The notes below the pieces were generated by a model. The model saw only the letters and a program-made list of their open reading frames with translations. It did no database searches and was not told the origin of the DNA. From a bacterium (lineage in GTDB: Bacteria; Bdellovibrionota; UBA2428): 64,000 nt of DNA. This document shows, one piece after another, positions 25,223 to 34,363 of this stretch. Position 1 is the stretch's first letter. Each line of letters begins with the position of its first letter. The position numbers were made by a program, and so were the translations under genes. The DNA is taken from positions 100,048 to 164,047 of the forward strand of contig JAACVK010000021.1 of the NCBI GenBank assembly GCA_009991595.1. The letters run 5' to 3'.

Positions 25223-26724
25223 TACAAACCAACATTCAAAGGGTTAAATGGTTTCAATTGCAATTCGGCCGGATAATTCAATTCTTTTTGACGATTAACA
25301 ATCCTTTGATCCAACTTTCTGCGCATCGAGATAAGATCAACTAAAACTTGATCTTTGGTAGCCTGTGGAGAATAAATAAGAGCATTGATCTTGGCTTTTT
25401 CAGAAGACAAGCCCGTTGCATCCAGAGCATTGGTAAAAAAAGTAACAGCTTCAGATCCTAGCCCCTCTACGCGAATAATCCGAATCAACCCATCTAAAGA
25501 TAACAATAAACTCAACCTAAGAGAAACTTCAGCCAACAAGGCTGGCTTAACTTCATCAAAACTCTCAATGCTGGCTGCCAAAAACAAAACTAAGCACATT
25601 CTCTTCTGTTCCCAGCTTTGATTTTTTTCTTTTGCACATTCGGTATAAATTCGAGCAAACCTTAAATTCAGAAGCCTTAGGTATAAATAGCTAGACCCCT
25701 GAAGTTTAGTTGCAATATCATAGTAAGCTCGACTTTTAGACTCTCCACCCAAATTCTCTTTCTCTAATTCAATCAGAGCGGTTATTGAGTCATACTTTTC
25801 CAATGAATGTTGATAACGAGCAACCCTCATCACAGGATAAAACAACGCAGATAAAATGAGGAGCATTCCCAAGGGTTTGGACCAAATCGATTTAATTTTA
25901 AAGCGCCAATCCCCGAGGCGTTTCTCTAGACCTTCAAAAGAAAGTTTATAATTCAAAAAGAAAGCGCCCAGAACAACTAGTAAAAAGTAATACCAACGTG
26001 TTTTTAGGATCAATACAAATAAAAGGAAGTAATCTAAAGCCCCACCCAATTTAAGCAACTCGGCATCGGCCTCAAGTATGGGAGCAAGAGAAGAACGGCT
26101 CCAAAAATTAAGTATGAAAAATGAGAAAAGCAAACTCAGAAGCAAACTTCCTAGCGAAGAAACTCCAACGAAGTGTGTTTCGACTTTTTGCTCAGATTGT
26201 TTTTCTTCGGACTCGGGCTGCTTTTCTTTATTAAGCTTGGCCTCAATTTTGGATCGTTCAACACCGGAATCGGCCTGCTTAAGCGTGCTCTTAGTTTTTA
26301 ACGAAGCTTCCTCTTTGGATTTGCTTGGAAGCCCCTCGAGCATGGTTCTCTCTAAGAGCCTAGTTGCACCCTCATCCTCATCTACAAACGCAGTGTGCTC
26401 TTCATCAAAGCCCTGTAACCCCCAAGCCAAAACCAAGGGAACATCAGCCAACAAAAGACTTAATTCTGTGGGGGAAGGAGGAAAAACCTTCTTCTCAAAT
26501 GGAGCTTTTTCTACAAATGTTTTCGTTCCATGAGTCGACTTTAAGTCCCGGACGCTGACCTTGCGCCCATCCCAAGACACTTCAAGATGTTTTTTGCTCA
26601 CAGAGCGGCTCTCTAAAACGATGTCACAATCTTCACTTCGACCCAAGACAATCTTAGTCGCCCCACGAAGTTCAAGACGAAGGTCTCGCTGACCGATTCG
26701 AACTGTTAAATAAAGAACCCCCAC
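25222..26724 (-). CDS. FHA-domain membrane protein
   Basis: Residues about 5-95 form an FHA domain (KIVLGRSEDCDIVLESRSVSKKHLEV and DLKSTHGT), the phosphothreonine-binding fold. A Lys/Glu/Ser-rich linker (about 110-185) leads to three or four hydrophobic segments (about 188-310). A helical C-terminal domain (about 325-480) follows, possibly of TPR-like type. FHA membrane proteins often scaffold Ser/Thr-kinase or secretion complexes; no kinase gene is in the window. No family is recognised for the C-terminal half. The gene stands alone, 248 bases downstream of fusA. Confidence 0.78.
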   Translation of the reverse strand: MGVLYLTVRIGQRDLRLELRGATKIVLGRSEDCDIVLESRSVSKKHLEVSWDGRKVSVRDLKSTHGTKTFVEKAPFEKKVFPPSPTELSLLLADVPLVLAWGLQGFDEEHTAFVDEDEGATRLLERTMLEGLPSKSKEEASLKTKSTLKQADSGVERSKIEAKLNKEKQPESEEKQSEQKVETHFVGVSSLGSLLLSLLFSFFILNFWSRSSLAPILEADAELLKLGGALDYFLLFVLILKTRWYYFLLVVLGAFFLNYKLSFEGLEKRLGDWRFKIKSIWSKPLGMLLILSALFYPVMRVARYQHSLEKYDSITALIELEKENLGGESKSRAYYDIATKLQGSSYLYLRLLNLRFARIYTECAKEKNQSWEQKRMCLVLFLAASIESFDEVKPALLAEVSLRLSLLLSLDGLIRIIRVEGLGSEAVTFFTNALDATGLSSEKAKINALIYSPQATKDQVLVDLISMRRKLDQRIVNRQKELNYPAELQLKPFNPLNVGL

Positions 26725-26744
26725 GCACTCAGTTTAACATAAAA

Positions 26745-26782
26745 AGAAAAAAGGTCTCTCAGCCCCAAGAAAAAGAGCCTTT
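26745..26782 (-). terminator. Rho-independent terminator downstream of fusA
   Basis: On the minus strand AAAGGCTCT and AGAGACCTTT pair with one bulged A and lead into TTTTTT. It lies about 190 bp after the fusA stop, beyond the structured element at 26825-26896, and would end a fusA 3' UTR or an independent small RNA. Confidence 0.6.
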
Positions 26783-26824
26783 GAGTCTCATGGCGAGCCC
26801 TATCCTATAAAAGGAGTGGATTTT

Positions 26825-26896
26825 CGTCAGGACGAGGAGCAAGCAGCGACGTGTATTGAAAAATACACGAGCGCCCGAGCGACAAAGATCCTGGCG
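26825..26896. ncRNA. Candidate structured intergenic RNA element
   Basis: Outer arms CGTCAGGA and TCCTGGCG pair over 8 bp (one G-T) and enclose an inner 7-bp stem, GTGTATT-GAAA-AATACAC, with a GNRA tetraloop. Conserved-looking purine-rich segments (GAGGAGCAAGCAGCGAC, GAGCGCCCGAGCGAC) flank it. The nested design suggests a folded RNA or a dispersed repeat in the fusA 3' region. Strand and function are unknown, and I recognise no Rfam class. Confidence 0.35.
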
Positions 26897-26953
26897 GAAA
26901 TAGGCCTTTGGGTTTCATATCCATGCGAGCATAGCTCTTACGGCACTCAACCT

Positions 26954-26976
26954 GTAAACACCTAAACGGTGTTTAC
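26954..26976. repeat. Hairpin at the fusA stop codon
   Basis: GTAAACACC and GGTGTTTAC form a 9-bp perfect stem with loop TAAAC. It overlaps the fusA stop codon. There is no T-tract, so it is not a classical terminator by itself. Confidence 0.5.
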
Positions 26977-29087
26977 TTACTCTCTTCGAGGCGTTTCTTT
27001 TGATAGGCCTTAACCATTTCGTCCTGAACGTTGCGAGGAACAGCAGCGTAACGAGCAAATTCCATACTGAATTCACCTTTACCCTGAGTTGCCGAACGCA
27101 AGTCAGTTGAATAACCAAACATTTCACTAAATGGAACTTCAGCTACACCTGTGAAATATTTATCTTCAGTGCCTGACTCCATGATCATTCCACGACGTTG
27201 GTTAAGCTGACCAATCACAGAACCTTGAAACTCTTCAGGGGCAGAAACTTCCACCTTCATGATAGGCTCCAAGATGGTTGGCTGTGCTTTACCATAAGAT
27301 TCTCGAACAGCAGCCATAGCCGCTAATCTAAAGGCCATTTCCGAAGAATCCACTGGGTGGTAAGAACCATCCGTGATTGTAAACTGAACGTTCACGACAG
27401 GAGCACCAATGAGCAAACCTTTTGTAAGCTGCTCTTTGAATCCCTTATCAACTGCTGGGATGTATTCTCTCGGAATAGATCCACCGACAATTTTATTGTC
27501 GAAAATATAGGTTTCATTGCTATCAGCTGGAATTGGTTCCATATAACCAACCACTTTCGCAAATTGTCCGGCACCACCTGTTTGCTTCTTGTGGGTGTAA
27601 TCCAATTCAGCACGGGCCTGAATCGTTTCCCTGTAAGCCACCTGAGGCTTACCAACTTCGACCTCAACACCAAATTCGCGAGCCATACGCTCGACGTAAA
27701 TCTCAAGGTGAAGCTCACCCATTCCAGAAATCAACGTATCGCTTGTTTCCTCGTCTCGAGAAACTCGGAAAGTCGGATCTTCTTTGGAAAAGCGGTTCAA
27801 TGCTTTTGAGAAGTTCACTTGGTTGTCACGGTTCTTAGGCTGAATTGCCAAAGAAATAACCGCTTCAGGCACGTGCATGGAGGTCATCGTGTAATCCACT
27901 TTACCGTCGGTAAAAGTATCACCAGAAGCACACTCCACACCGAACAAGGCTACGATGTCACCAGCGCGAGCTGATTCGACATCATGCATTTCATCTGCGT
28001 GCATTCGAACAATTCTTGGAACCTTAATCTTTTTGTTACCAGCATTAATATTGAAAATGAACTCGCCCTTGGCAAGAGTCCCTTGATAGACGCGCATAAA
28101 GGTCAACTGACCATAACGACCATCCTCAAGCTTAAAGGCCAAACCAACGAAAGGCTTAGAAGCATCAGATTCAACAATGACTTCTTTTTCTTCGTTCTTT
28201 TGATCAAGCGCCTTGTTTTCAACTTCATCAGGGCTTGGAAGATAACGACAAACAGCATCCAACAAAGGCTGAACGCCTTTGTTTTTAAAGGCCGTCCCCA
28301 CAAACACAGGAGTAAAGTTTAAAGATAAAGTCGCTGTTCGAATCGCATTTTTTAGCTCTTCTTCGCCCACTTCTTCTTCGTTCAAATACTTTTCAGCTAC
28401 AACGTCATCAAAATCACCTAGTGCAGCAATCAAATCTTGGCGCGCAGCCTTACACTTGTCCACCAACTCAGCTGGGCAGTCTTCGTAACGAATAATTTCG
28501 CCATGCTCGCCATCAAAATACATGGCCTTCATAGTAACCAAATCAACCATTCCCAAGAATTTGTCTTCTGCACCGATTGGATAGTTCACCATCCAAGCAT
28601 TGTGATTAAGTTTTTCACGAAGCATATCAACCACGCGGAAAGGGTTAGCTCCTGCGCGATCCATTTTATTAATAAAGGCCAAACGAGGAACACCATATCG
28701 TTTCATTTGACGATCTACAGTGATCGACTGAGATTGAACACCTGCAACCGAACACAAGACAAGAACAGCTCCATCAAGAACTCGCAATGCGCGCTCTACT
28801 TCGACCGTAAAATCCACGTGGCCCGGGGTGTCGATCAAGTTGATCGCATAATCCTTCCAGGTCAAATAAGTCGCAGCCGACTGAATCGTAATACCTTTTT
28901 CTTTTTCCAGCTCCATGAAGTCCATGGTGGCGCCAACGCCAGATTTTCCGCGAACCTCTTCAATTTTGTGAATTTTCCCACCATAAAAGAGAACTCGCTC
29001 AGACAAAGTTGTCTTACCCGAGTCAATATGCGCGGAAATACCAATATTACGAACGTGTTTGATGTCTGTTTCTTTTTCTTTGGCCAT
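26973..29087 (-). CDS. fusA: Elongation factor G, spd/mitochondrial EF-G1-like type
   Basis: EF-G drives ribosomal translocation with GTP. The 704-residue protein has all five EF-G domains. G motifs visible are AHIDSGKTT (G1, residues about 19-27), IDTPGHVDF (G3) and NKMDRAGA (G4). The P-loop reads [20 protein letters not shown] with [25 protein letters not shown], which is the signature of the EF-G1 group shared by spirochaetes, planctomycetes, delta-proteobacteria and mitochondria, not that of classical FusA (AHIDAGKTT). The gene is alone, without rpsL, rpsG or tuf. A second EF-G specialised for ribosome recycling may exist elsewhere in the genome (inference). Confidence 0.93.
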   Translation of the reverse strand: MAKEKETDIKHVRNIGISAHIDSGKTTLSERVLFYGGKIHKIEEVRGKSGVGATMDFMELEKEKGITIQSAATYLTWKDYAINLIDTPGHVDFTVEVERALRVLDGAVLVLCSVAGVQSQSITVDRQMKRYGVPRLAFINKMDRAGANPFRVVDMLREKLNHNAWMVNYPIGAEDKFLGMVDLVTMKAMYFDGEHGEIIRYEDCPAELVDKCKAARQDLIAALGDFDDVVAEKYLNEEEVGEEELKNAIRTATLSLNFTPVFVGTAFKNKGVQPLLDAVCRYLPSPDEVENKALDQKNEEKEVIVESDASKPFVGLAFKLEDGRYGQLTFMRVYQGTLAKGEFIFNINAGNKKIKVPRIVRMHADEMHDVESARAGDIVALFGVECASGDTFTDGKVDYTMTSMHVPEAVISLAIQPKNRDNQVNFSKALNRFSKEDPTFRVSRDEETSDTLISGMGELHLEIYVERMAREFGVEVEVGKPQVAYRETIQARAELDYTHKKQTGGAGQFAKVVGYMEPIPADSNETYIFDNKIVGGSIPREYIPAVDKGFKEQLTKGLLIGAPVVNVQFTITDGSYHPVDSSEMAFRLAAMAAVRESYGKAQPTILEPIMKVEVSAPEEFQGSVIGQLNQRRGMIMESGTEDKYFTGVAEVPFSEMFGYSTDLRSATQGKGEFSMEFARYAAVPRNVQDEMVKAYQKKRLEESK

Positions 29088-29161
29088 AAGTCGTAGTTAA
29101 TTAGCCGAAAGATAGAGCTTATTCAAAGCCTTAATCAGAGAATAAACACACTATTTAAGGC

Positions 29162-30175
29162 CTAGAGCTTCACCCCAACTGCCATACCTTCTCCGGTGGG
29201 AAGAACAATAGAGGCCAACTCTGGATGAACGGCGAGCTGTTGCCAACAAGAAAACATTCCCGAAACCTGATCGGAATTAAAGGAGTGATCTCCATTTTCA
29301 TGTTTAATATTAGGCGCTTGCTTACCAACCTCAAAGTGATTCATGGCGCCCCAAAGATAGGAGTTATCGCAAACAATGAGCCCGCCTGAGCTCAATTTTG
29401 GCACCAACATCTCGACGTAAGCGCCGTAAGAAGCCTTGTCGGCATCAATAAAGACAAAGTCCAAAGGCGCTGAGCCCTCTAAAAACTTGGCCAACTGCTT
29501 CCTAGCATCCCCCTCAATAACCTCAACGCACTGGGAAAGCTCTGCTCTGCGCAAGTTCTCTCGAGCCACCTCAGCATTCTTTGGACTCTTTTCAAAGCTG
29601 TAGAGCTTACCCCCTTTTGACAAGCCACGAGCAATCCATGAGGCCGAATAGCCCCCTAGCGTCCCCACTTCAACAGCGCACTTAGAAGAAACCGATCTCG
29701 CCAATATCTCTAACAAACGCCCCTCAAAAGGCCCGACATTAATTTTAGGAAGACCAGCCTCCTTAGAGGCCTCTACAATGGCTCTTTGAGAAGAACTTTC
29801 GTTTGAGAAATCTTTCTCTATCCTAAGATCCAGCCACGTGGATCGATAATCACTTCGACCTCCCGGCACTTCATCTAAAACCAAATCATAGCCCTTAAAC
29901 TGGGGAGGACCGCAATAGGCCTCTCTCGGCACAGTAGAATTCCCGTGGGCTTTTTTCATTTGGGCAGACTCAATCCATTGATCGAATCCAGCCTTTGTTA
30001 GCCACTCTGTATAAGAAACAAACTCCGTAGAGGAGTCCTCAGCAGGTGCTCTTAAAAAACGAAAGCGCATGAATTCGGGCATCTGCCCTAAGAAAGACTC
30101 TCTCTTTCGCCAGTGTTTCTCAAAAAGGTCGGCAAATTCATTCTTGATTTGAAAGCGATTGGTTGCGATCCACAT
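29162..30175 (-). CDS. IsdG-like monooxygenase domain fused to an O-methyltransferase
   Basis: Residues 1-80 form an antibiotic-biosynthesis-monooxygenase fold. Asn6 (ATNRF), Trp67 and His77 (KKAHG) sit at the positions of the IsdG/IsdI catalytic triad, so heme breakdown is plausible. Residues about 130-337 form a class I SAM O-methyltransferase of the catechol/caffeoyl-CoA type, with AVEVGTLGGYSASW, the acidic FEKSPKNAEVA, and metal-binding VFIDADKASYGAY and IVCDNSYLWGA. The start at MWIATN places Asn6 correctly. It lies 75 bases upstream of fusA on the same strand, with a weak 7-bp hairpin (29128-29161) between, and is divergent from hldD by 28 bases. Substrates are unknown. Confidence 0.82.
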   Translation of the reverse strand: MWIATNRFQIKNEFADLFEKHWRKRESFLGQMPEFMRFRFLRAPAEDSSTEFVSYTEWLTKAGFDQWIESAQMKKAHGNSTVPREAYCGPPQFKGYDLVLDEVPGGRSDYRSTWLDLRIEKDFSNESSSQRAIVEASKEAGLPKINVGPFEGRLLEILARSVSSKCAVEVGTLGGYSASWIARGLSKGGKLYSFEKSPKNAEVARENLRRAELSQCVEVIEGDARKQLAKFLEGSAPLDFVFIDADKASYGAYVEMLVPKLSSGGLIVCDNSYLWGAMNHFEVGKQAPNIKHENGDHSFNSDQVSGMFSCWQQLAVHPELASIVLPTGEGMAVGVKL

Positions 30176-30203
30176 AATAAACCTCTAAAACTATAGGTAT
30201 CCT

Positions 30204-31202
30204 ATGAGAAAGCCTATCATTTCACAACCCGTGATTATCACCGGAGGAGCCGGTTTTATTGGCTCACAGTTAGCCCTACACCTTCTCAAAGAGGGCGTGA
30301 CGGCCGAAGAATTGCTATTAGTAGACGCCCACGATGCTTTTCAACTTAGACCCTGTTGCGAAGAGCTCCGAAACCGTGGAGTGAATATTGTTGATCCCGA
30401 CGATTTTTTAGAAAATCTTTCTGATTTCTCAAAAGCAAAAGTTATTTTCCACATGGGAGCCAGCTCCAGCACCGAAGAAATGCGCGAAGACTTCCTTAAG
30501 CGAGTGAACATCGATTACTCAAATTCTCTCTGGGACCATTGCACTAAAAACTCTATTCCATTTTTTTACGCAAGCTCGGCCGCTACCTATGGGGATGGAA
30601 GCCTAGGCTTTGACGACAACCCAAACCAATTCCATAAGCTTTTCCCCTTAAACCCCTATGGCCGAAGCAAACTAGTTTTCGATCAAATGGTCAAAGACAT
30701 GGTGGAAAGCAATTTAACCCCAAAACAATGGGCTGGCTTTCGATTTTTCAATGTTTACGGGCCAGGCGAAGAGCACAAAGGATCCCAAGCAAGCGTTCTT
30801 TGGGTTGCCAAAAAACAACTTCAAGAAAACGGGATCATCAAACTCTTTAAGAGTCATCACCCAGACTTCAAAGACGGTGAACAAAAAAGAGATTTTGTCT
30901 GGGTCGATGACATCACGCAGACCTTGATTGCGTTTTGGAAGAATTCCTACAAAAACGGTATTTACAATTTGGGCACAGGCAAAGCTCGCACTTTTATAGA
31001 CTTAGCTCAAGCTGTTGCAAACGCCCTCAATAAAGAGGCTAAAATTGAGTTCATTCCAACCCCCGAACGCCTCAGGGAACACTATCAATACTTTACTCAA
31101 GCAGATCTAAGTCGCCTCGAACAAAGCGGCTACACTTACAAGCCGCATTCTCTCGAAGAGGGAATCTCTAAGAGCATCGCGGCCATTAAGTCGACAATCT
31201 AG
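30204..31202 (+). CDS. hldD: ADP-L-glycero-D-manno-heptose 6-epimerase
   Basis: HldD makes ADP-L-glycero-D-manno-heptose for the lipopolysaccharide inner core. The 332-residue SDR-type protein has the NAD-binding ITGGAGFIGSQLA at residues 12-24, FHMGASSSTEE near 90, YASSAATYGDG, the catalytic LNPYGRSK (YxxxK), GFRFFNVYGPGEEHKG and KLFKSHHPDFKDGEQKRDFVWVDD, all typical of HldD/RfaD. It supports a Gram-negative envelope with heptose-containing LPS. No other heptose genes are adjacent. It overlaps the convergent amidase gene by 4 bases. Confidence 0.92.
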   Translation: MRKPIISQPVIITGGAGFIGSQLALHLLKEGVTAEELLLVDAHDAFQLRPCCEELRNRGVNIVDPDDFLENLSDFSKAKVIFHMGASSSTEEMREDFLKRVNIDYSNSLWDHCTKNSIPFFYASSAATYGDGSLGFDDNPNQFHKLFPLNPYGRSKLVFDQMVKDMVESNLTPKQWAGFRFFNVYGPGEEHKGSQASVLWVAKKQLQENGIIKLFKSHHPDFKDGEQKRDFVWVDDITQTLIAFWKNSYKNGIYNLGTGKARTFIDLAQAVANALNKEAKIEFIPTPERLREHYQYFTQADLSRLEQSGYTYKPHSLEEGISKSIAAIKSTI

Positions 31203-32341
31203 TCACATCCAAGATAGCGATTGATTCCAAGAACAACGCTTTGGGCATACATCATATAAAGACGACTCACTTGATAGTCCGCTACTTTTTGAGAGCCTCG
31301 AAAAAACTGAACGGCTTTATAGCGACTAGAGTCTTCTAATTCTCTATGAAGCAGGTGCCCTACTTTTCCCGTCATAAAAAAGGACTCTGTTAAAAACTTC
31401 GTTGTATTATCCGATCCGACCATTCGGGACATCATCTTTAGAGGACGAGTCAGAGGCATTATTTTTGTCCTCGATAGGGCAAAGGCATCACGGCTTTCAA
31501 ACTTCAACCTTTTGTCTACGGCACTATCGTTTGAGCTTTCTTCTAAGTAATCCGGCAAAATCTCGTCGAAACTCTCAGCCATTTTTCTTGCCGCCACATA
31601 ATCCATACTTCCCAAATGAGCCTCTGGATCTAGAATAATCCAGGAATAGTCGGCATCATCGTAGACACCGCCCGAGTTATTTGAATGGATCGAGACAAAA
31701 AGAGTCTCATCAGGAACGCTTGTTGTTTGTTGAGACCAACCATCTGCACGAGAAGGGTCAAACAGCCGGTGCTTATTCATTGCAAAATTTACTCGATCGA
31801 CTCGATTGAGAACGCTAGAATCCATTTCGCCTTGATTGCTATTGCTATAGCCGGCACGCTGCTCGTAATCCCCAAAAACTCTTTCCCCAGGATGCCGGGT
31901 AAAGCGAATCATAGTGCTTAATTCTCGACGCTCAAGTGCATTCAAATGGCTTCCCTTTAAAATCAGATCATAAACTAGCCACGAGACCAGCTGATTGAGC
32001 TTTCCCTCGTGAATGCGGGGCCTCAAAAACTCCTTCTCCCTAGATTGCTCACTTCGTCTCGCTTCGCTTCGCATCGACAAAGGGGATTCATCGTGTCCGG
32101 AGTCCATCAGAAACAGTTTATAGCCCTTGGCCCTCAAACACTGAGGCGTTATTTTTATGCCATCCAGCGGTCTAGGGTCAAAATTGATCGATTGAGCCTC
32201 AAAAAAGGGATGAGACGACATCGAATAGCTTCTTTGTTGAGAGAGGGCACTCTCGCTTCCCATAAAAGCGCAAAGCAGGAACAGGCCAAAGCTTAAAAAC
32301 CCCAAAGAATTCCCCCCTATAGCCTTATTGTAAAAGCTCAA
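31199..32341 (-). CDS. Zinc-dependent N-acetylmuramoyl-L-alanine amidase-like protein
   Basis: After an N-terminal signal/anchor (LGFLSFGLFLLCAFMGSESALS) come diverged Amidase_3 motifs: KLFLMDSGHDE (first Zn His), HEGKLNQLVSWLVYDLILKG (Zn Glu), TLFVSIHSNNS (second Zn His) and FLTESFFMT (catalytic Glu). The enzyme should cut the bond between MurNAc and L-Ala in peptidoglycan, in the periplasm. Large insertions make the 380-residue protein longer than a minimal domain, and family assignment rests on these motifs only. Gram-negative amidases act in cell separation; in predators they may also remodel prey wall (inference). It is divergent from miaB by 12 bases. Confidence 0.72.
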   Translation of the reverse strand: MSFYNKAIGGNSLGFLSFGLFLLCAFMGSESALSQQRSYSMSSHPFFEAQSINFDPRPLDGIKITPQCLRAKGYKLFLMDSGHDESPLSMRSEARRSEQSREKEFLRPRIHEGKLNQLVSWLVYDLILKGSHLNALERRELSTMIRFTRHPGERVFGDYEQRAGYSNSNQGEMDSSVLNRVDRVNFAMNKHRLFDPSRADGWSQQTTSVPDETLFVSIHSNNSGGVYDDADYSWIILDPEAHLGSMDYVAARKMAESFDEILPDYLEESSNDSAVDKRLKFESRDAFALSRTKIMPLTRPLKMMSRMVGSDNTTKFLTESFFMTGKVGHLLHRELEDSSRYKAVQFFRGSQKVADYQVSRLYMMYAQSVVLGINRYLGCD

Positions 32342-32353
32342 TTGAATTAAGCT

Positions 32354-33769
32354 ATGCCAACAGCGTCAATTGGACTTTCTGTTGAGAGTCTACCAAAGCT
32401 GGTCTATCACTTGCCCCTCATGAAGGGCGTTTACATACAAACCTACGGATGTCAGATGAATGTGTCTGACTCAGATCGAATGGAAGCTATCTTGGATTCC
32501 ATTCACTATGAAACCGTTAAAACACCTCAAGACGCTGATTTAGTCCTTGTGAACACATGCAGCATCCGAGAAAAAGCTGAAAACAAAATGAGCTCTTTTG
32601 CTCACGAACTTAAAAGCTTAAAAAGCCAAAAGCCGGGCATGTTACTGGGAGTTACCGGGTGTGTTGCCCAACAAGAGAAAGAACAAATCCTTAAAGAGCT
32701 GCCCTTCGTAGACTTGGTCCTGGGACCCGACAACATTGACGAACTCCCTTGGGCTCTAGAAAAGCTTAACGAAGACAAAAGCACCCCCATACTTCGAACT
32801 GAATTCGATCAAGAGTCCCGAGTTTGGGAAAGCAAAACACTCATCAAAAACCCAGGTCCCTCAGAATTTATTTCAGTCATGAAAGGCTGTGACCATTATT
32901 GCAGTTATTGCATTGTTCCCTGGACCCGCGGCAGAGAAAGATCTCGAACCATTGATTCTATCATTGAAGACACCCGCCGCTTAGTGAACAAAGGCGTGCG
33001 AGAGATCACCTTCCTCGGCCAAAACATCAACACTTTTGGAAAGCGCAACAACGAATCCTTACACGAACTCTTTTACAGAGCTCACGAAATAGACGAACTA
33101 CGCCGCATTCGTTTCACAACCTCCCACCCTGGCGACCTTCAAGACGAGCTTATTCAATGCTACGTAGACCTGCCAAAACTATGCAGCTATTTTCACCTGC
33201 CCGTTCAATCTGGTTCAGACAAAATTCTTCGAGCGATGAGACGCTTTTACACAGTTGAGCAATACATGGAAAAGGTAGAGAAACTAAAAAAGGCTCGGCC
33301 TGACATAGCTCTCTCTTCCGACATCATCGTTGGCTTTCCAGGCGAAACAGACGAAGACTTTCGAAAGACTCTTGAAGTCGTCAAAGCCTCTCGATACGAC
33401 AACCTCTACTCTTTTGCCTACTCACCGCGCCCTGGAACCTCGGCCTCTACCCGCAACAACCAAATCTCAGAGCTTGAAAAAAAGAGTCGGCTCATGGAAC
33501 TTCAAAACCTTGCTCGCCAAATCTCTAAAGAGAGTCATCAGCAGTGGGAAGGTCAAAAAATTGAAATCATGTTGGAAGGCCCGAGTAAAAAGAATCCTCA
33601 ATTTTGGACGGGTCGAAGCTCCCAGAACATTCCCGTCCACCTTGCTGCCAAAGCAGGCATGAAACCCGGAGATTTCGTCTTAGTGAATGTTGTAGAGGGC
33701 ACACTCACCCATTTAATGGCAACTTTGACAAATGCGGCGTCCCATAAGCAGCCCGATTTAAGCAACTAA
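32354..33769 (+). CDS. miaB: tRNA-2-methylthio-N6-dimethylallyladenosine synthase MiaB
   Basis: MiaB adds a methylthio group to i6A37 made by MiaA. The N-terminal domain has the three cluster cysteines (TYGCQMN, NTCSIREKAENK, GVTGCVAQ). The radical-SAM domain has CDHYCSYCIVP (CxxxCxxC). Further motifs are FLGQNINTFG, HLPVQSGSDKILRAMRR and SDIIVGFPGETDEDF, and a TRAM domain occupies the last ~65 residues. The start at 32354 leaves only 12 bases to the divergent amidase gene. The ATG at 32420 (MKGVYIQTYGCQMN) gives the usual family N-terminus and leaves room for a promoter; neither has a clear ribosome-binding site. Confidence 0.95.
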   Translation: MPTASIGLSVESLPKLVYHLPLMKGVYIQTYGCQMNVSDSDRMEAILDSIHYETVKTPQDADLVLVNTCSIREKAENKMSSFAHELKSLKSQKPGMLLGVTGCVAQQEKEQILKELPFVDLVLGPDNIDELPWALEKLNEDKSTPILRTEFDQESRVWESKTLIKNPGPSEFISVMKGCDHYCSYCIVPWTRGRERSRTIDSIIEDTRRLVNKGVREITFLGQNINTFGKRNNESLHELFYRAHEIDELRRIRFTTSHPGDLQDELIQCYVDLPKLCSYFHLPVQSGSDKILRAMRRFYTVEQYMEKVEKLKKARPDIALSSDIIVGFPGETDEDFRKTLEVVKASRYDNLYSFAYSPRPGTSASTRNNQISELEKKSRLMELQNLARQISKESHQQWEGQKIEIMLEGPSKKNPQFWTGRSSQNIPVHLAAKAGMKPGDFVLVNVVEGTLTHLMATLTNAASHKQPDLSN

Positions 33770-33831
33770 ATAAGTTCTGACATGAGTCTAGTTGCAGTTT
33801 GATGCCTTTGTGCCCCATAATCTTTTTTATT

Positions 33832-34191
33832 ATGAAAAACTTTAGCAAGATCATCACCTTAGTCACATTAACCCTAATCCTTTCTGCCTGCTCATCAGAA
33901 AGCACAAAAAAAGAAATGAAAGACACCGCTGACAAGCCCGTGAGCAAAGAAGTGGACAAAATGGAGTCGCACAAGCAATCAGCGACTGCGAAAGGCAAGC
34001 GCACGTGCACGAACAAAAAAGATGTTCGCCACATTGAAGTTGTAGAAAAAGATGGCGGTTGTGCAGTGAACTACACCAAGTTTGGCACAAGCAATGAAAT
34101 TGCTAGCGCCGCTAAAGACATGGGCCATTGCGACCGCGTCTCTGAAAAGATTCAGGTCAACTTAGTTGAATCTGGCTTTATGTGCGAATAG
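33832..34191 (+). CDS. Small lipoprotein
   Basis: The track starts at 33799. The ATG at 33832 begins a lipoprotein signal, MKNFSKIITLVTLTLILSAC, with lipobox LSAC. The 119-residue product has a Lys/Glu/Ser-rich linker and a small C-terminal domain with four cysteines (RTCTNK, GGCAVNY, GHCDRV, GFMCE), probably two disulfides. No family is recognised. It may be co-transcribed with miaB (62 bases). A 14-bp stem terminator follows. Confidence 0.72.
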   Translation: MKNFSKIITLVTLTLILSACSSESTKKEMKDTADKPVSKEVDKMESHKQSATAKGKRTCTNKKDVRHIEVVEKDGGCAVNYTKFGTSNEIASAAKDMGHCDRVSEKIQVNLVESGFMCE

Positions 34192-34218
34192 TCCGTTTTT
34201 AATTTTTGTTAGATATAG

Positions 34219-34264
34219 AGGGCGGTGTTTGTATGGGTAAGTCGACTCAAACAAACACCGCCCT
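34219..34264 (+). terminator. Terminator-like hairpin after the small lipoprotein gene
   Basis: AGGGCGGTGTTTGT pairs perfectly over 14 bp with ACAAACACCGCCCT across an 18-base loop. Only a short, interrupted T tract (TTCTGCTTTG) follows, so strength is uncertain. Confidence 0.6.
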
Positions 34265-34363
34265 TTCTGCTTTGTAAAGCAGCAAATTCACCGCGGCATC
34301 TAACCAATCATTGACCTTAACTCGGTGGCACCGATTCCAATTTTAAAATATTCTGACAAGACA

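Noticed and set aside
28437-29096. 219-codon plus-strand ORF over fusA
   Set aside because: Antisense to a highly conserved gene; its length is due to codon bias in fusA.
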